From: Sipunculus nudus
Taxonomy: Eukaryota > Annelida > Sipuncula > Golfingiida > Sipunculidae
Assembly (NCBI GenBank): GCA_026874595.1
Contig: CM049318.1
Location: 51,364,750-51,428,749 of the forward strand
Reading direction: 5' to 3'
Length of the DNA stretch: 64,000 bases
In this document: one piece after another, positions 1 to 10,029 of the stretch
How the letters are laid out: each line of letters begins with the position of its first letter
Numbering within the stretch: the first letter of the stretch is position 1
The notes under the pieces: model-generated
What the model was told of the DNA's origin: nothing
What the model saw: the letters and a program-made list of their open reading frames with translations, nothing else
Databases searched by the model: none
Translations under genes and position numbers: made by a program

Positions 1-1291
1 AACTACTAACCATTTAAATCTGGTGTAATTACTTGGCAACCAATGAGTGAATAACTTTGACCTGCAACCTTTAACCTCCTGACCAGCTGACCCCAAAATC
101 AATCAGTTATTTCTTCAAGCAAAAAGACCCATAAATATGAAGTTTGGATCAAATTGAGTGATGCATAGATGTGGCATGGGTTGAACAGTTTCACCAGAAA
201 TATGTTCACAAACATTTAGAACAATCAAGTATTGTGGCCTTGACCTCTGACTTTTTGAACTCGACATCAATAGGCTTCTTCCCCTATTGGTAGGTAAGCC
301 ATATATGTCAGATATAGGTATAGATTGAAATGTTTGCCTGAAAATGTCTCCACATTAGAAGAGGGTGCGGTGAACTTGACCTTTGACCTCAAAATCAACA
401 GGTCTGTTCCCCTGTTGGCAGAGAATCGATATCAGTGCTGGAAGGTTTGGAATAAAAAGTCTAGCTTGAAATGTGTCCACAACCTTTTAAAAAAATATGT
501 TCACAAGCATTTAGAACAATATTGTGACCTTGACCTTTGACCTTTTGAACTCAACATCAATACGCTTCTTCCCCTATTGGTAGGTAAGCCATATATGACA
601 GATTGAAAGTATAGATTGAAAAGTTTGCCTGAAAATGACTCCACGCAAGAAGAGGGGCTGTGAACTTGACCTTTGACCTCAAAATCAACAGGTCTTTTCC
701 CCTGTTGGCAGAGAAGCGATATCAGTGCTGAAAGGTTTGGAATGAAAGGTCTAGCTTGAAATGTGTCCACAACCTTTTCAAAGAAGTGGATCCTGTGACC
801 CTGACCTTTGACCTTGTGACCTCAACATCTATAGGATTCTTCTCCCACTTAGAAGGTGAGCTATATGTGAAAGATCAAAGAATTGGGATGAAAGGTTTGG
901 CTTAAAATGCATCCACAGGCTTTTCAAAGAAGTTGGTTCTGTGACCTTGACCTTTGACCTTGTGACCTCAAAATAATTATAGTTCTTCCCCTGTTGTTAG
1001 GTGAGCTGTATGTGAAAGATGGAAGGTTTGGGATGAAAATTTTGGCTAAAAGAATTATTTTTGGGGGGGGTGCAAACACACCCCATAACTTCGAGAATAT
1101 AGGTCGCAGTGACCTAATTTCAGGTTTGCAAGGAGATCTTTTTATAACCTCTAAGACTGCATAGGGTTTATGGCCCTAGCCCCTACGGTTACGATTTGTG
1201 CCCTGCTAACGGCCGGACGGACAGACGGAAGGACGACGGACAAAGACCCATCGCTATAGCCCAGCATGACTGAAAGTCAGCTGAGCTAAAA
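1..1291 (-). repeat. Family B Helentron-like repeat, 5' end and internal units (cut by window edge)
   Basis: Read on the minus strand, the right end (about 1291 down to 1255) is the family B 5' palindrome with AGCTCAGCTGAC, then CTATAGCGAT and a GTCCGTC-rich stretch. Leftward follow units of about 290 bp: the block around 240-480 recurs at about 530-770 with the same text (for example CTTCCCCTATTGGTAGGTAA at 278 and 567). Two shorter, related units follow at about 780-1050. The 3' end is outside the window. Small ORFs here are incidental. Confidence 0.7.
377..960. promoter_or_regulatory. Cluster of five DR1-type nuclear-receptor-like sites inside repeat
   Basis: The 13-mer TGACCTTTGACCT occurs at 377, 531, 667, 802 and 948. 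Its reverse complement is two AGGTCA half-sites separated by one base, the DR1 consensus bound by RXR heterodimers and HNF4-type receptors (established knowledge). The sites lie inside repeat units, so binding in vivo is speculative. Confidence 0.35.
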
Positions 1292-1350
1292 ACTGTAGAC
1301 ACCATGAGAGCCATACAGACCTAAACACATTTTTCTAGTTAAAAATTTGA

Positions 1351-1850
1351 AAGCTGTCTTTCTTTTTCACTTTTAGTGATAACCTTGGAACCACACCAGT
1401 TTACAATCAGATTTTTTTCCCATTATAAATGTGAATGTTGTCTTTGTTTTTTCACTTTAGTGATTACCTTGGAGCCACACCAGTTTTACAATGTAACAAC
1501 TTTTTAAAATTATTTTTAAAATCCAGTGATGTATCAGGTTTTCCTTCCCAATATAAATGTGAATGCTGTCTTTCTTTTTCACTTTTAGAGATAACCTTGG
1601 AACCACACCAGTTTACAATCACTTTTTCTTTCCCTTTACAAATGAGAATGCTGTCTTTCTCTTTCAGTTTAACTGATAACCTTGAAACCACACCAGTGCT
1701 TATCAGGTTATTTTTCCAGTTAAAAGTGTCTCTGCTGTCTATTTTTTTCACTTTTAGTGATAACCTTGGAACCACATCAGTTTACAAGAAGGTTTACACT
1801 CACATTTTCTTTCCCATTTCAAATGTGAATGCTGTCTTTCTTTTTCTTAC
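1351..1850. repeat. Degenerate minisatellite of about 80-130 bp units next to the NFX1 RING exon
   Basis: A block starting with a variant of GAATGCTGTCTTTCTTTTTC, followed by TTAGTGATAACCTTGGAACC and CACACCAGTTTACAA, recurs at about 1351, 1432, 1561, 1647, 1728 and, as a partial copy, 1827. The last partial copy runs directly into the splice donor of the NFX1 exon (minus strand). ORFs on both strands here are repeat translations, not genes. Confidence 0.75.
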
Positions 1851-2012
1851 CCTCCACAGTGGCATTTGGTGAGCGTGCCCACTTCTTAACACAGCGTAGA
1901 TGAAACACGTGGTAACAGTTCTGACAGTTCCACACCGCATGTTCACAACGAACGATATCACAGCAGACCATACACTCATAAGTGTTGTTACTCAGCTGCT
2001 CAACAAGGCTCC
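1851..2012 (-). CDS. NFX1: NFX1 exon encoding the N-terminal half of the RING finger
   Basis: This 162 bp exon has acceptor ATTTTAG (AG at 2014-2013) and donor GGAGG|GTAAGAA (GT at 1850-1849). The 53 complete codons include [24 protein letters not shown] and KKWARSP, the characteristic NFX1 RING signature. It ends in phase 1, and the remaining cysteines (GWRCPAC in relatives) would be in the next exon, outside the window. Confidence 0.92.
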
Positions 2013-3786
2013 CTAAAATGTAAATATCAGTAACACTTCACTTAATGCTCAAGTATCATCAAAACCATAAAACAATATTAATATGATAACATTTTACAAA
2101 TTCTTTAAAAATTGAATACGATACAATTTTTAGAATATCATTTCTTAATACGTTTTAAAGATATCTTTATCAATTTTCCATATTAGAAAGTGACAGTCAC
2201 AAAATAATATAGTTTAAAGAAATCAAGCTCTGTCAAGTAATATGAGACAGAAATTTTCTTCTAAATACATGATCATACCTCTGCCAGAAAGGTATTATGC
2301 TTTTCTCTTGGTTCATTGGTTGGCTGGTTTGTCTGTCAATGTTAACAAATTAACACCAAACATTATGAATAGATTTTAATGGAATTTTAAGCAGAGTTAG
2401 AAGAACATCCAAAGAATGATCTGTTAAATCTGCATCAGCTTAATATATATATTAATTTCAAAGGACTGTATACCATTGTGATAGGGGTTGGTTCTTTGTC
2501 CAAATAGCAGAGGCCCCATTCATAGGATTCGGGTAGCATGAATCTTATAACCTGACCAGGTGAACTGTTGTCACTGAAGCATGATACTGTATGAACATGA
2601 ACTACACATAAAAGCTTCATTAGGGATTCTGGCAGGGGTGTCTGGGTAGTTATATGACTGCACTCATCTAGTTGTCTACTCCAGGAGGGTATGCATCAAT
2701 TCCCATTTGTGTGTTTGTTCACAACATAACTCACCCATTTATGAACTGCATCATGAAATTTTAAGGGCATTTCCTATTTGGGCCCTTAAAGAATAGATTA
2801 GATTTTTGGTGTAGATCTGGCACATGAAACAGATTCATGAACATCCAAGAATATTCTTAAGTGAATAGTCACTTGGGCATGAATGAACCACGGTCCACTG
2901 AGTCTGTCCAAAATAAATAAATGCAAACAAAGGTTAAGGAGCATCCCTTGATAGGGACCCCCAACATGGCAGAGGCTAGCATTTCACAAAATGCAGCTTT
3001 CTAGTTATAAACTATATTATTTCTTACCTCTTTGGGACTCATCATCAACTTGTTTCTGTGGTGCCCTCTGGTGGCGGAATTTATTACCACCACGACTGTA
3101 GACTTTCCTCCCTCCTCTTCCTCTCCCTTGTGACACAGAACCATTATAACTGACAGTATCTGTTGAATTCTGAGTCACATGACCTGACCTTTCATGACCT
3201 TGGGTTGACCTTCTGGCCTGAGCATTTTGTCCTTGACCTTGACCATTCCTTGTACTGTCATCATTGAACTCCCTAGAATCATTATTTCTGTCCAATTCTG
3301 GATGACCTTGTGTTAAGTCACCATATTTATTTTTATTTCCACGTAATTTCCTAGAGTAGCCATAATTTTCTTGCCTACCACTACCTGGTTGGCTGTCTCT
3401 TGATTCAAAATTATGTCTAGGTTCATAATACTGATGGTGATCTTGATGATGAAAATTTCCTCTACCTCTGTGACCTTGACTTCTGTAACCGCACCTCTTC
3501 TGACTTCTGCCCCCTTGACCTCTTCTGTGACCTCTTTGTTGGTATATACCAGGATCCATCTGTTGCTGGTACATCATATGTGGGTCTTGGTAATACATCT
3601 GATTTTGGGTGGGATAATAATAATAATCATTTGCATAATGATATGGCTGGAAATCAAGACGACCTTGCGCATGACCTTGATGTCTCCCTGGTACAAATTC
3701 TGTTGCTTGTGCATTTAGCACTGTATGCCTTTCTTCTGTGTTTGGTTTGGCTGCCATTTCTTGAATTTTTTGTGCTTTGTTTTCTC
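1851..3786 (-). CDS. NFX1: NFX1 orthologue, 5' part of gene (two exons visible)
   Basis: NF-X1 family protein: a nuclear RING-finger protein with cysteine-rich NFX1 zinc fingers that binds promoter X-box DNA and, in mammals, also associates with poly(A)-binding protein (known for the family). Two exons are visible, 3786/3757-3028 and 2012-1851. They join in phase 1 to read QRG-SLVEQL, which matches the human NFX1 segment leading into its RING (GSLIEQL). The first exon carries a PAM2 motif, [11 protein letters not shown], at residues 14-24, then a Gln/Gly/Arg/Tyr-rich region. The second carries the first half of the RING, with YECMVCCD and [14 protein letters not shown]. The zinc-finger array and R3H domain should lie left of base 1. 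The ATG at 3757 is assumed; the frame stays open upstream to a splice acceptor at 3787, so a few N-terminal residues may come from another exon. Confidence 0.9.
2013..3027 (-). other. NFX1 intron, nothing recognised
   Basis: This is AT-rich intron between the two visible NFX1 exons. I see no ORF of note, no strong repeat structure and no RNA gene. Confidence 0.6.
3028..3757 (-). CDS. NFX1: NFX1 exon with PAM2 motif and RG/QG-rich region
   Basis: There are 243 codons plus one base, ending at donor AGAG|GTAAGAAA (GT at 3027-3026). Residues 14-24 ([11 protein letters not shown]) fit the PAM2 consensus, which binds the MLLE domain of poly(A)-binding protein. The rest is low complexity, rich in Gln, Gly, Arg and Tyr, with a stretch of Y residues near residue 46 and RGRGRGG near residue 213. 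An acceptor TTTCAG at 3787 marks the probable exon start at 3786. Confidence 0.9.
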
Positions 3787-4136
3787 CTGAAACATTGAAT
3801 TATTTGTTCATATTAATGGTACAAAATCATTAGCAAAAAACAAAGGAATTGTTCCCCGCTTCTTCCTTCAAGTCAATGATGATTTTCAAGTCTGTGTGGA
3901 CTAAGTGGAAATAGTTTTTTAACCGTGCTCAACAAATGGTGGCACCTTGCAGTTACTGCAAAAAAGTATTTAGGAAAGTTATCGCACAGAAACAAAAATC
4001 TGTCAGATGCCAGACAGAGGGAACAAACAGACAGACAAACCAAAATTAATGTCCCCCTTTCCTTCCAGGAATCACGGGACAATAATTTATGGATTCTCTT
4101 ATGATATTAGTTCATTTGTGCTGAATCAATTAATGT
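3787..4136. other. Non-coding sequence upstream of the NFX1 exon, nothing recognised
   Basis: No coding exon is supported. The stretch contains a remnant with TGGTGGCACC and a run of GACAGAC words, resembling decayed internal repeat units of the kind seen elsewhere in the window. Confidence 0.4.
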
Positions 4137-4900
4137 TAAAGAGGCCCAATCACCTATAAAGCATGTTGAATTAACACGAAAAATAGCTTCTTCCCTTTAA
4201 AATCATTCTGTACCCGCCAAAATATTGCCTTGAAACCATCTGTTTACACCTGTAAACGAGTGTTAAAAACAGTATTATGTTCGTTGGGCCGTGCGTATCG
4301 TGGAGCCATAACGTGTCAATCAGGAGATGCTTTAACTGACTTGGCCAAAAAAAGTAATACATGTTCCTGGGGGCACAAACATCATGTGTTGAAGTTCATA
4401 TTTGGACCTAAGGTTACATGGCCTTGTTATGGTAAACAGAAGCACGTGGACTGTGTTTACCAACACGCAGAACCATATAACAAGGTGTTAAACAGCTGTG
4501 TGCGAGGTACTGAGACTGTGTGCTGGGATGGTTTTGCTGGGAAGCTTTTGTATAAACTATAAAGCAAAACTGGACTGATAGTGTTGAAGAATAGGCATAG
4601 TATTATGTCCCTTTCATTTCATTAGTACATTTAGCAGGGACCTAAAACATACAAGGTATTATAATACCTTTGCCTGAAATAGTTTGAATGATATACATAT
4701 GCATTATAGCATGACATTAGACTATTAGGACTGAATACAAAGGTTTCCCAGCAAAACCATCTTGGTACATAAACTTACTCAACTCCAGTTCACCAGTTTT
4801 ATACATTGTTATGATTCTGTGTGTAAGTAAACACAGTCCATGTGTTTCTGTGCACTGTAACAAGACTACATGCCAAGAGGTCCAACCTTGCCAGGTAACA
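4137..4900. repeat. Fold-back pair of repeats with TTAAAG-type ends
   Basis: Bases 4390-4560 and 4741-4890 are diverged inverted copies. Both contain GTGGACTGTGTTTAC (or ATGGACTGTGTTTAC) and GATGGTTTTGCTGGGAA in opposite orientation. The left part starts with TTAAAGAGGCCCAATCACCT at 4137 and has a GTCCCTTTCA word near 4606, as expected for inverted ends. Further copies lie near 58495-58660 and 55160-55200. The 110-codon ORF at 4230-4562 falls inside this repeat and is not considered a gene. Confidence 0.55.
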
Positions 4901-5254
4901 TTTGGTTATACTGGTATACAAACAAATTTGAAAATTTGAATGTATCAGCTAGATTATTGGGTCTCAGAAACTTATGTTACATATAACTGATTGCTGTCTG
5001 ATAAATGGGATATATAAGGTACCTATACACATTACATATGTATCAAGATGTGCAAGATTACAAAATGTCACATGATACAGTACATTTAAATCAACTGATG
5101 GTCCTGATCACTGGTAAGGAGGATCTGTTGTAACTCCATCATCAATTTCCATTTTAACTTATGTGGTCTGGGCACGGACATGGGTACAGGCACAGATAGG
5201 TTTAGTTAGACCTACAACAGGTCAAGGATTAGATTAGTTAACTATTTGTTTTTT

Positions 5255-7770
5255 TTTTAATCTCGTTTATTAACGTTGGCACATTTTTTATCCTTTGAAC
5301 TCGCAGAGTTCAGTTGTTGGCATCCTCCCAAGTGGAAGTTGTATATATGCTTGACAGAGACAAAGCAATATCTGATTTTATTCAGAGTACCGTAAAATCT
5401 CCACTTAAAACCGCACTTCTGATTAAAACCGCACCCAGACTTTGCCGAAACCCCAGGTGAGACACCGCGAGGGGCTCAAATACTAAGAACCTCCCTTTAA
5501 AACCGCACCAACTTTCGCTACGGATTGATTTGACAAAAGACACAATCAAGCTATCATCTAGAAATGAACACGCGTAGGTTGCGACTCAGCCAATCCTGTC
5601 CACTTTAAAATTCCTTGGGCATTTTATTCAAACACATCAAAACACTTTTTTTGCAGGTTCACTGAAGCATGGAGTTTGGGAAGACCTAAGGGCCGGTGAA
5701 CCTCCACATGTTAATACAGATTCAATATGCCGTGCCGTATTCTTGTTTGCTTCTGATTTTCCATTATATTTTAGAAAAATATTCTGCTGATCCATTTCAA
5801 GTCACTGTATATTTTAAGTCTTAAAGGAATATTTTGAAATCTTAATCTATGATGAAAATTCCATTTTCTTGAATTACTCGGAAGATTCGAATAATTTTCA
5901 TACCGCTTACTTCGGTATTATCATCGTCACATCGTACATTGACATCGCTCCATGTCACAATTTGCTGGTGCGTTTGAAAACATCGCTGGTCAACTTAACT
6001 AAGTATAAAAGTAACTGATGTTACCTTTTAAAGATACGCACATATAGAAAACATGACACGTGAAAACGAATGATTTTTTAGTAAAATTAAAGTGGCCAGT
6101 CGGGGTAAGCAGGTTTTTTTCTTGAAGAAAGTTTCCGTGTCGGGAGCCGTTTTGTCAAGGCAGCGTTGCGCAAGGCACGCTGGGACGGGATAGGTGGCTG
6201 TTCTGTTAACCACCCATCGAGTACAGCCGTTCAAAATATTCTTAACAGAAGCATTTCAGCACTCAATCTTAATTTTAAAATGAACGTCCGCCATTGTGCG
6301 ACCCTTTACGTCTCAGTTATTTATTCATTTTATGTTTCAAACGTTGCTAAATAATGCCGCAAACGGGTTTAAAGTAGGCATTTATTTCAATTTTGCTTGG
6401 CAATGCCCAACGAAGTGGGCCGCTGTGTTGCAGTAGGGGTGTTATAAACGTATTATTTGGTGACAATTACCAAGATTTTTATAACAATTTATGTATCGCA
6501 TCATAGATAATCAGCAACATTTAATTTGAAAATAACAAATAATCATAAATAATAAATTTACACACGGCATCCATGCATGCGAGACTGCTGCTATGGGCGG
6601 CCTTCGAAAATCGCGATATTATTGCCGGCCAATAAAAACGATGTCTGCCGGGAAGATATTCAGGAAACCCTTCCAGGAAAAACCGCACAATGCTTTCAGG
6701 AAAACAACCTAATTTCAAGATTTTTAATTTCTTGATTAAACCGCGGTTTTAAGTGGAGATTTCACGGTAAGTGCCCATACTTTCTTATATACTGATCATT
6801 CAGCACAAGTTTTGGTCCCAACGGAGTCTAAGCATCTGTATCAATGATAATATCTTGGGATTCTTTGGTTTCCTCATGCTACTCAAGGCATATACTTAGG
6901 CTTTGCATGTATCTGTGCAAACTTACATAGTATAAACCCTCCCTGCCAGAGGATGTAGTGCTTGACACTTGTTCACTATATGTCAGCGCCACCGACTAGC
7001 AATATTCTGACAATTTCTGTGATGGGGCTACATAAATAGTTCAAATACTAGTCTGCCACATACCGACTCCATTTATCTGTGATATGGAGTCCGACCGTCT
7101 AGTGGTGAGAGTTCACCCTGCCGTACATGGAGGGACCTTTAACATGAATTACCACTGCTTGTTGTGTGATAGAGAAACAATCTTGTATTTTTATATAGAA
7201 ATAAACTTTTTATGTATCAAATTTAATCGATATATCACCTTTATGTGCGCCTGTAAATGTTTTTTATCCTTTGAACTGCCAGGGTTCAGTTGTTGCATGC
7301 CAACTGGACACCCCCGGAAAAAGAATCCCATGCAAATTAGGTGGGCAATCTATGCAAAAGATGAATTCAGGGGGGCTTTTCCCAGGAATGCCAGTGCCTT
7401 GCACTTGGATAGACCACATTTTCATAAGCATCCTACCCATCATACATCGCTTGTGGTCAATGATGCTAATTTCCTATTGGCTGTTCCAACTTGAAGGCTC
7501 CAGCAGCCCGACGAAGACAAAGTAATATCTGACTTCACTGAGAGTAAGTGCCCATACTTTATTACATACTGATCATTCAGCAAAAGTTATGGTCCCAACA
7601 GATCGAGTCTAAGCATCTGTAACAATTATAATATGTGGAGTTTGTTTGGTGTCCTCACGCTTCACAAGGCATATACATGTCTGAGGGTTTGTACGGATCC
7701 GTACAAACTTGGATAGTATAGACTCTCCCCGCCAGAGGCTGCAGCCCTTGTATTGTTTACTATATATGTC
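5255..7770. repeat. Duplicated segment (5255-5389 plus 6768-7080, and 7250-7770)
   Basis: Two direct copies of a roughly 500 bp segment share TTTTTTATCCTTTGAACT, GTTCAGTTGTTG, AAGTGCCCATACTTT, TACTGATCATTCAGCA and GTCTAAGCATCTGTA in the same order. The left copy is split by the transposon at 5390-6767; the right copy is uninterrupted and keeps the empty insertion site near 7543. No protein-coding potential is recognised in either copy. Confidence 0.75.
5390..6767. mobile_element. TA-flanked inverted-repeat DNA transposon, non-autonomous, 1378 bp
   Basis: The left end CCGTAAAATCTCCACTTAAA (continuing ACCGC) and the inverse complement of the right end CCGTGAAATCTCCACTTAAA (continuing ACCGC) match at 24 of 25 positions. 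Both ends are flanked by TA (5388-5389 and 6768-6769). The paralogous copy near 7543 reads through as GAGAGTAAGTGCC, giving an empty site with a single TA. TA duplication is typical of the Tc1/mariner/pogo (IS630) superfamily. No transposase ORF is visible, so it is probably mobilised in trans. Confidence 0.85.
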
Positions 7771-8040
7771 AGTGCTTCAAGACTGCAGCAATTCAAATAC
7801 AAGTTGTTCATTGAAGATTTGAATAATTTTATGCTATAAATGTGTGATATACTTTGAACATTAACTAAATGAGCCAATAACAATGTTTTGTGCATATCGT
7901 GAGAAACCGGTATGACAACTATGGATTTATATAATAAACTTAACGTATAGAATTAGGAGCTTGAGTGTGTCTCAAGTCAAGTGAAGACCGAACTCATTTG
8001 TCCACACCAAGGCAAGATCAAAAGTCAAGGCCATACTCAC
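7771..8040. other. Unassigned non-coding sequence
   Basis: AT-rich DNA without supported exons. It leads into the CpG-containing block at 8041-8380. Confidence 0.4.
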
Positions 8041-8380
8041 GTCTTTTCAGTTCTGCCACCTTGCGCTTGCAGTCGGTTTATGGTCAGCTGTCAGACTCTT
8101 GGTTCGTATAGGTATGGTCAGGTGACGAAATAAGGTTATATTTAGAAACTCTGCGATTGTGAAATTCTTCTTCTGTCGTTGCCTGTCAAGTACTTTGCGA
8201 CACGGGATACCCCTCACGTGGACTCTAATTACCATATATGGAACGGAATCCCCACTCTCCAAGCAGAAACAGATCTGTTACTTATAGACTGGTTTCTTTC
8301 TTTCTCGTTTTGGAACGCCAGTGGTTTGCTTGGGAACAAGGCTATCGTTTTCTGATGCAACAAGAGTGAAACTGACCATT
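8041..8380 (-). promoter_or_regulatory. Candidate promoter and untranslated first exon for NFX1
   Basis: CpG dinucleotides are markedly denser here than in surrounding DNA, as expected at promoters of invertebrate genes that are otherwise CpG-depleted. On the minus strand a strong donor, AAAGAC|GTGAGTATG, sits at 8041/8040 and would splice to the NFX1 acceptor at 3787. This assignment is inference from composition, donor quality and orientation only; no start codon choice is implied. Confidence 0.25.
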
Positions 8381-8509
8381 AATTACCTGTAAATAGACCT
8401 GTGCTTGTATTCATGTATGTATATAATTGATTTATGAATTTAGGATTATATTAAACTGCCGTTTGATGCCATCGATAAACGTTCGGTTCCAACCATTTTA
8501 TCAAGATAT

Positions 8510-8514
<5 letters not shown>

Positions 8515-8573
<59 letters not shown>

Positions 8574-8597
8574 TATATAGGCCTATATTTATATAGG

Positions 8598-8645
<48 letters not shown>
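8515..8645. repeat. (TA)n microsatellite with internal TAGGCCTATA blocks
   Basis: Two long TA runs are separated by a short segment containing two copies of TAGGCCTATA. The ORF that crosses this region is a translation of the dinucleotide repeat. Confidence 0.95.
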
Positions 8646-8648
<3 letters not shown>

Positions 8649-9084
8649 AGCGGGGCAGCAGCAATAATAAATTTGGTCTTTTTTAATTAATATTTATTTT
8701 AATTTTTTATCTACTTATTTAATTATTCTGGGATTATATCATCCAATATCTCCATTAAGAGCAAAATTTGTGTACACCTTAAAAATAAATCATTGCTCTC
8801 TGTTGTATTTTGTCACATGACTGTGCTTTTTAAAATCACCGTATTCCAGAGGCATATTCAATTACTGGGGCAACACTATATAGTAAATGTGTCTAATGTT
8901 ATATTTTTATATTGTTTAATTTTAGATATTAATGCTCCAAGAGCCCTCGAACTTGCCTCGTCAAGTTTTATCGCATTATAATCAAAATCCATGAATTCAT
9001 ATAACCAAAATCCTAAATATTTATATTCAAATACCTTATCTAATAACTGACTGTCATACGTAAACTAAAAAAAAAAAAAATCTG

Positions 9085-9779
9085 TTCGCTTTACCTTTAT
9101 TCCTGATATGCATAACATTATTTTTGTTGATGTTTACTTTCAGATGCCAAAATGCACCAACTTTCAAGAGCATTCAAGTTTGCAGCTCAGCTTCGGATTC
9201 TGCGATTAAAGCTAAATCGTCTGCATACAAAAATATGCATACAGTTTTACCAATAATTCTTACGCCAACATTTTCAGATTTTCCACTAAGTCATTATAAA
9301 AAAGATTGAAACGTGTAGGAGATACAGGATCTCCTTGCCTGACACCACTAGGCACATAGAACCAATCAGTATTAACAGATTCATTAATTCTAACATATGC
9401 CTTAGTGTGCTTATATAGAGATTTTATGGCATTGTATATTTTCCCATAAATATTCCATTCCAGGAGGCGATAGAGTAAGAGAGACCTGTTTATCCAATCT
9501 AACACCTTTTCAATGTCGACCAGTGCAATAAATATATCTTTTCTTTGTACCAGATTATTTCTTATTATACAAGTTAAAGAGAAAATAAGATCACAACAAG
9601 AATGATTCCTCCTAAATCCATTTTGTTTATCTGCAATTATATTTAACATGTCACAATATTTCACAAGTCTTCTCTCCAAGACTGATGTATAAACTTTACC
9701 AGTACAAGAAAGGAGACTTAATTATTCCCCTATAACGTAATGGTGTATAAGGATCTTTGTTGGTTTTAAAATACGCTCC
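9085..9779 (-). pseudogene. Decayed LINE-type reverse transcriptase fragment
   Basis: Minus-strand reading gives DPYTPLRYRGI (interrupted), then SCTGKVYTSVLERRL, QNGFRRNHSCCDLIFSL, ALVDIEKVLDWIN, and SGVRQGDPVSPTRFNLFYNDL split over two fragments in the order typical of non-LTR retrotransposon RT domains. After residues VENL the frame shifts, and the catalytic YADD follows in another frame as LYADDLALIAESEAELQT. A second shift gives LNALESWCILASES. At least two frameshifts make it non-functional. No endonuclease or 3' end is found. Clade cannot be assigned by eye. Confidence 0.88.
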
Positions 9780-9851
9780 ATAAGAAGCGGCTATGCTCAA
9801 CTATTCGCTACACTACGCGCTGCAATAAACGCCGGTGATGTTCAGGTTTGG

Positions 9852-9867
9852 CCACCAGGTGGTGCTG
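9852..9867 (+). promoter_or_regulatory. CTCF-like motif
   Basis: CCACCAGGTGGTGCTG closely matches the core CTCF consensus (CCACNAGRKGGCGC-type), with T for C at one position. It is a single site with no supporting context, so this is a low-confidence sequence match. Confidence 0.25.
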
Positions 9868-10029
9868 TCTCTGTGGAATCCCCCCTGCATATAATATTTA
9901 ACCAATCACATTAATAGCAGATATCACCCGCACAATCGGATTATTTTAGAGGTACAGGTCACTTTACACTGCAGTGGAAAGCGCTTGGTAGCATAGACTC
10001 CCTCCTCCCGGATTCGTTTAATTAGTATC

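Noticed and set aside
1435-1872. 145-codon ORF on the plus strand and 103-codon ORF on the minus strand
   Set aside because: Both are translations of a degenerate minisatellite; the real coding sequence is the minus-strand NFX1 exon at 1851-2012.
3413-3798. Plus-strand ORFs of 101 and 72 codons
   Set aside because: They are antisense shadows of the NFX1 PAM2 exon.
4230-4562. 110-codon ORF with many cysteines
   Set aside because: It lies in a dispersed fold-back repeat with diverged copies lacking the ORF, and has no recognisable domain.
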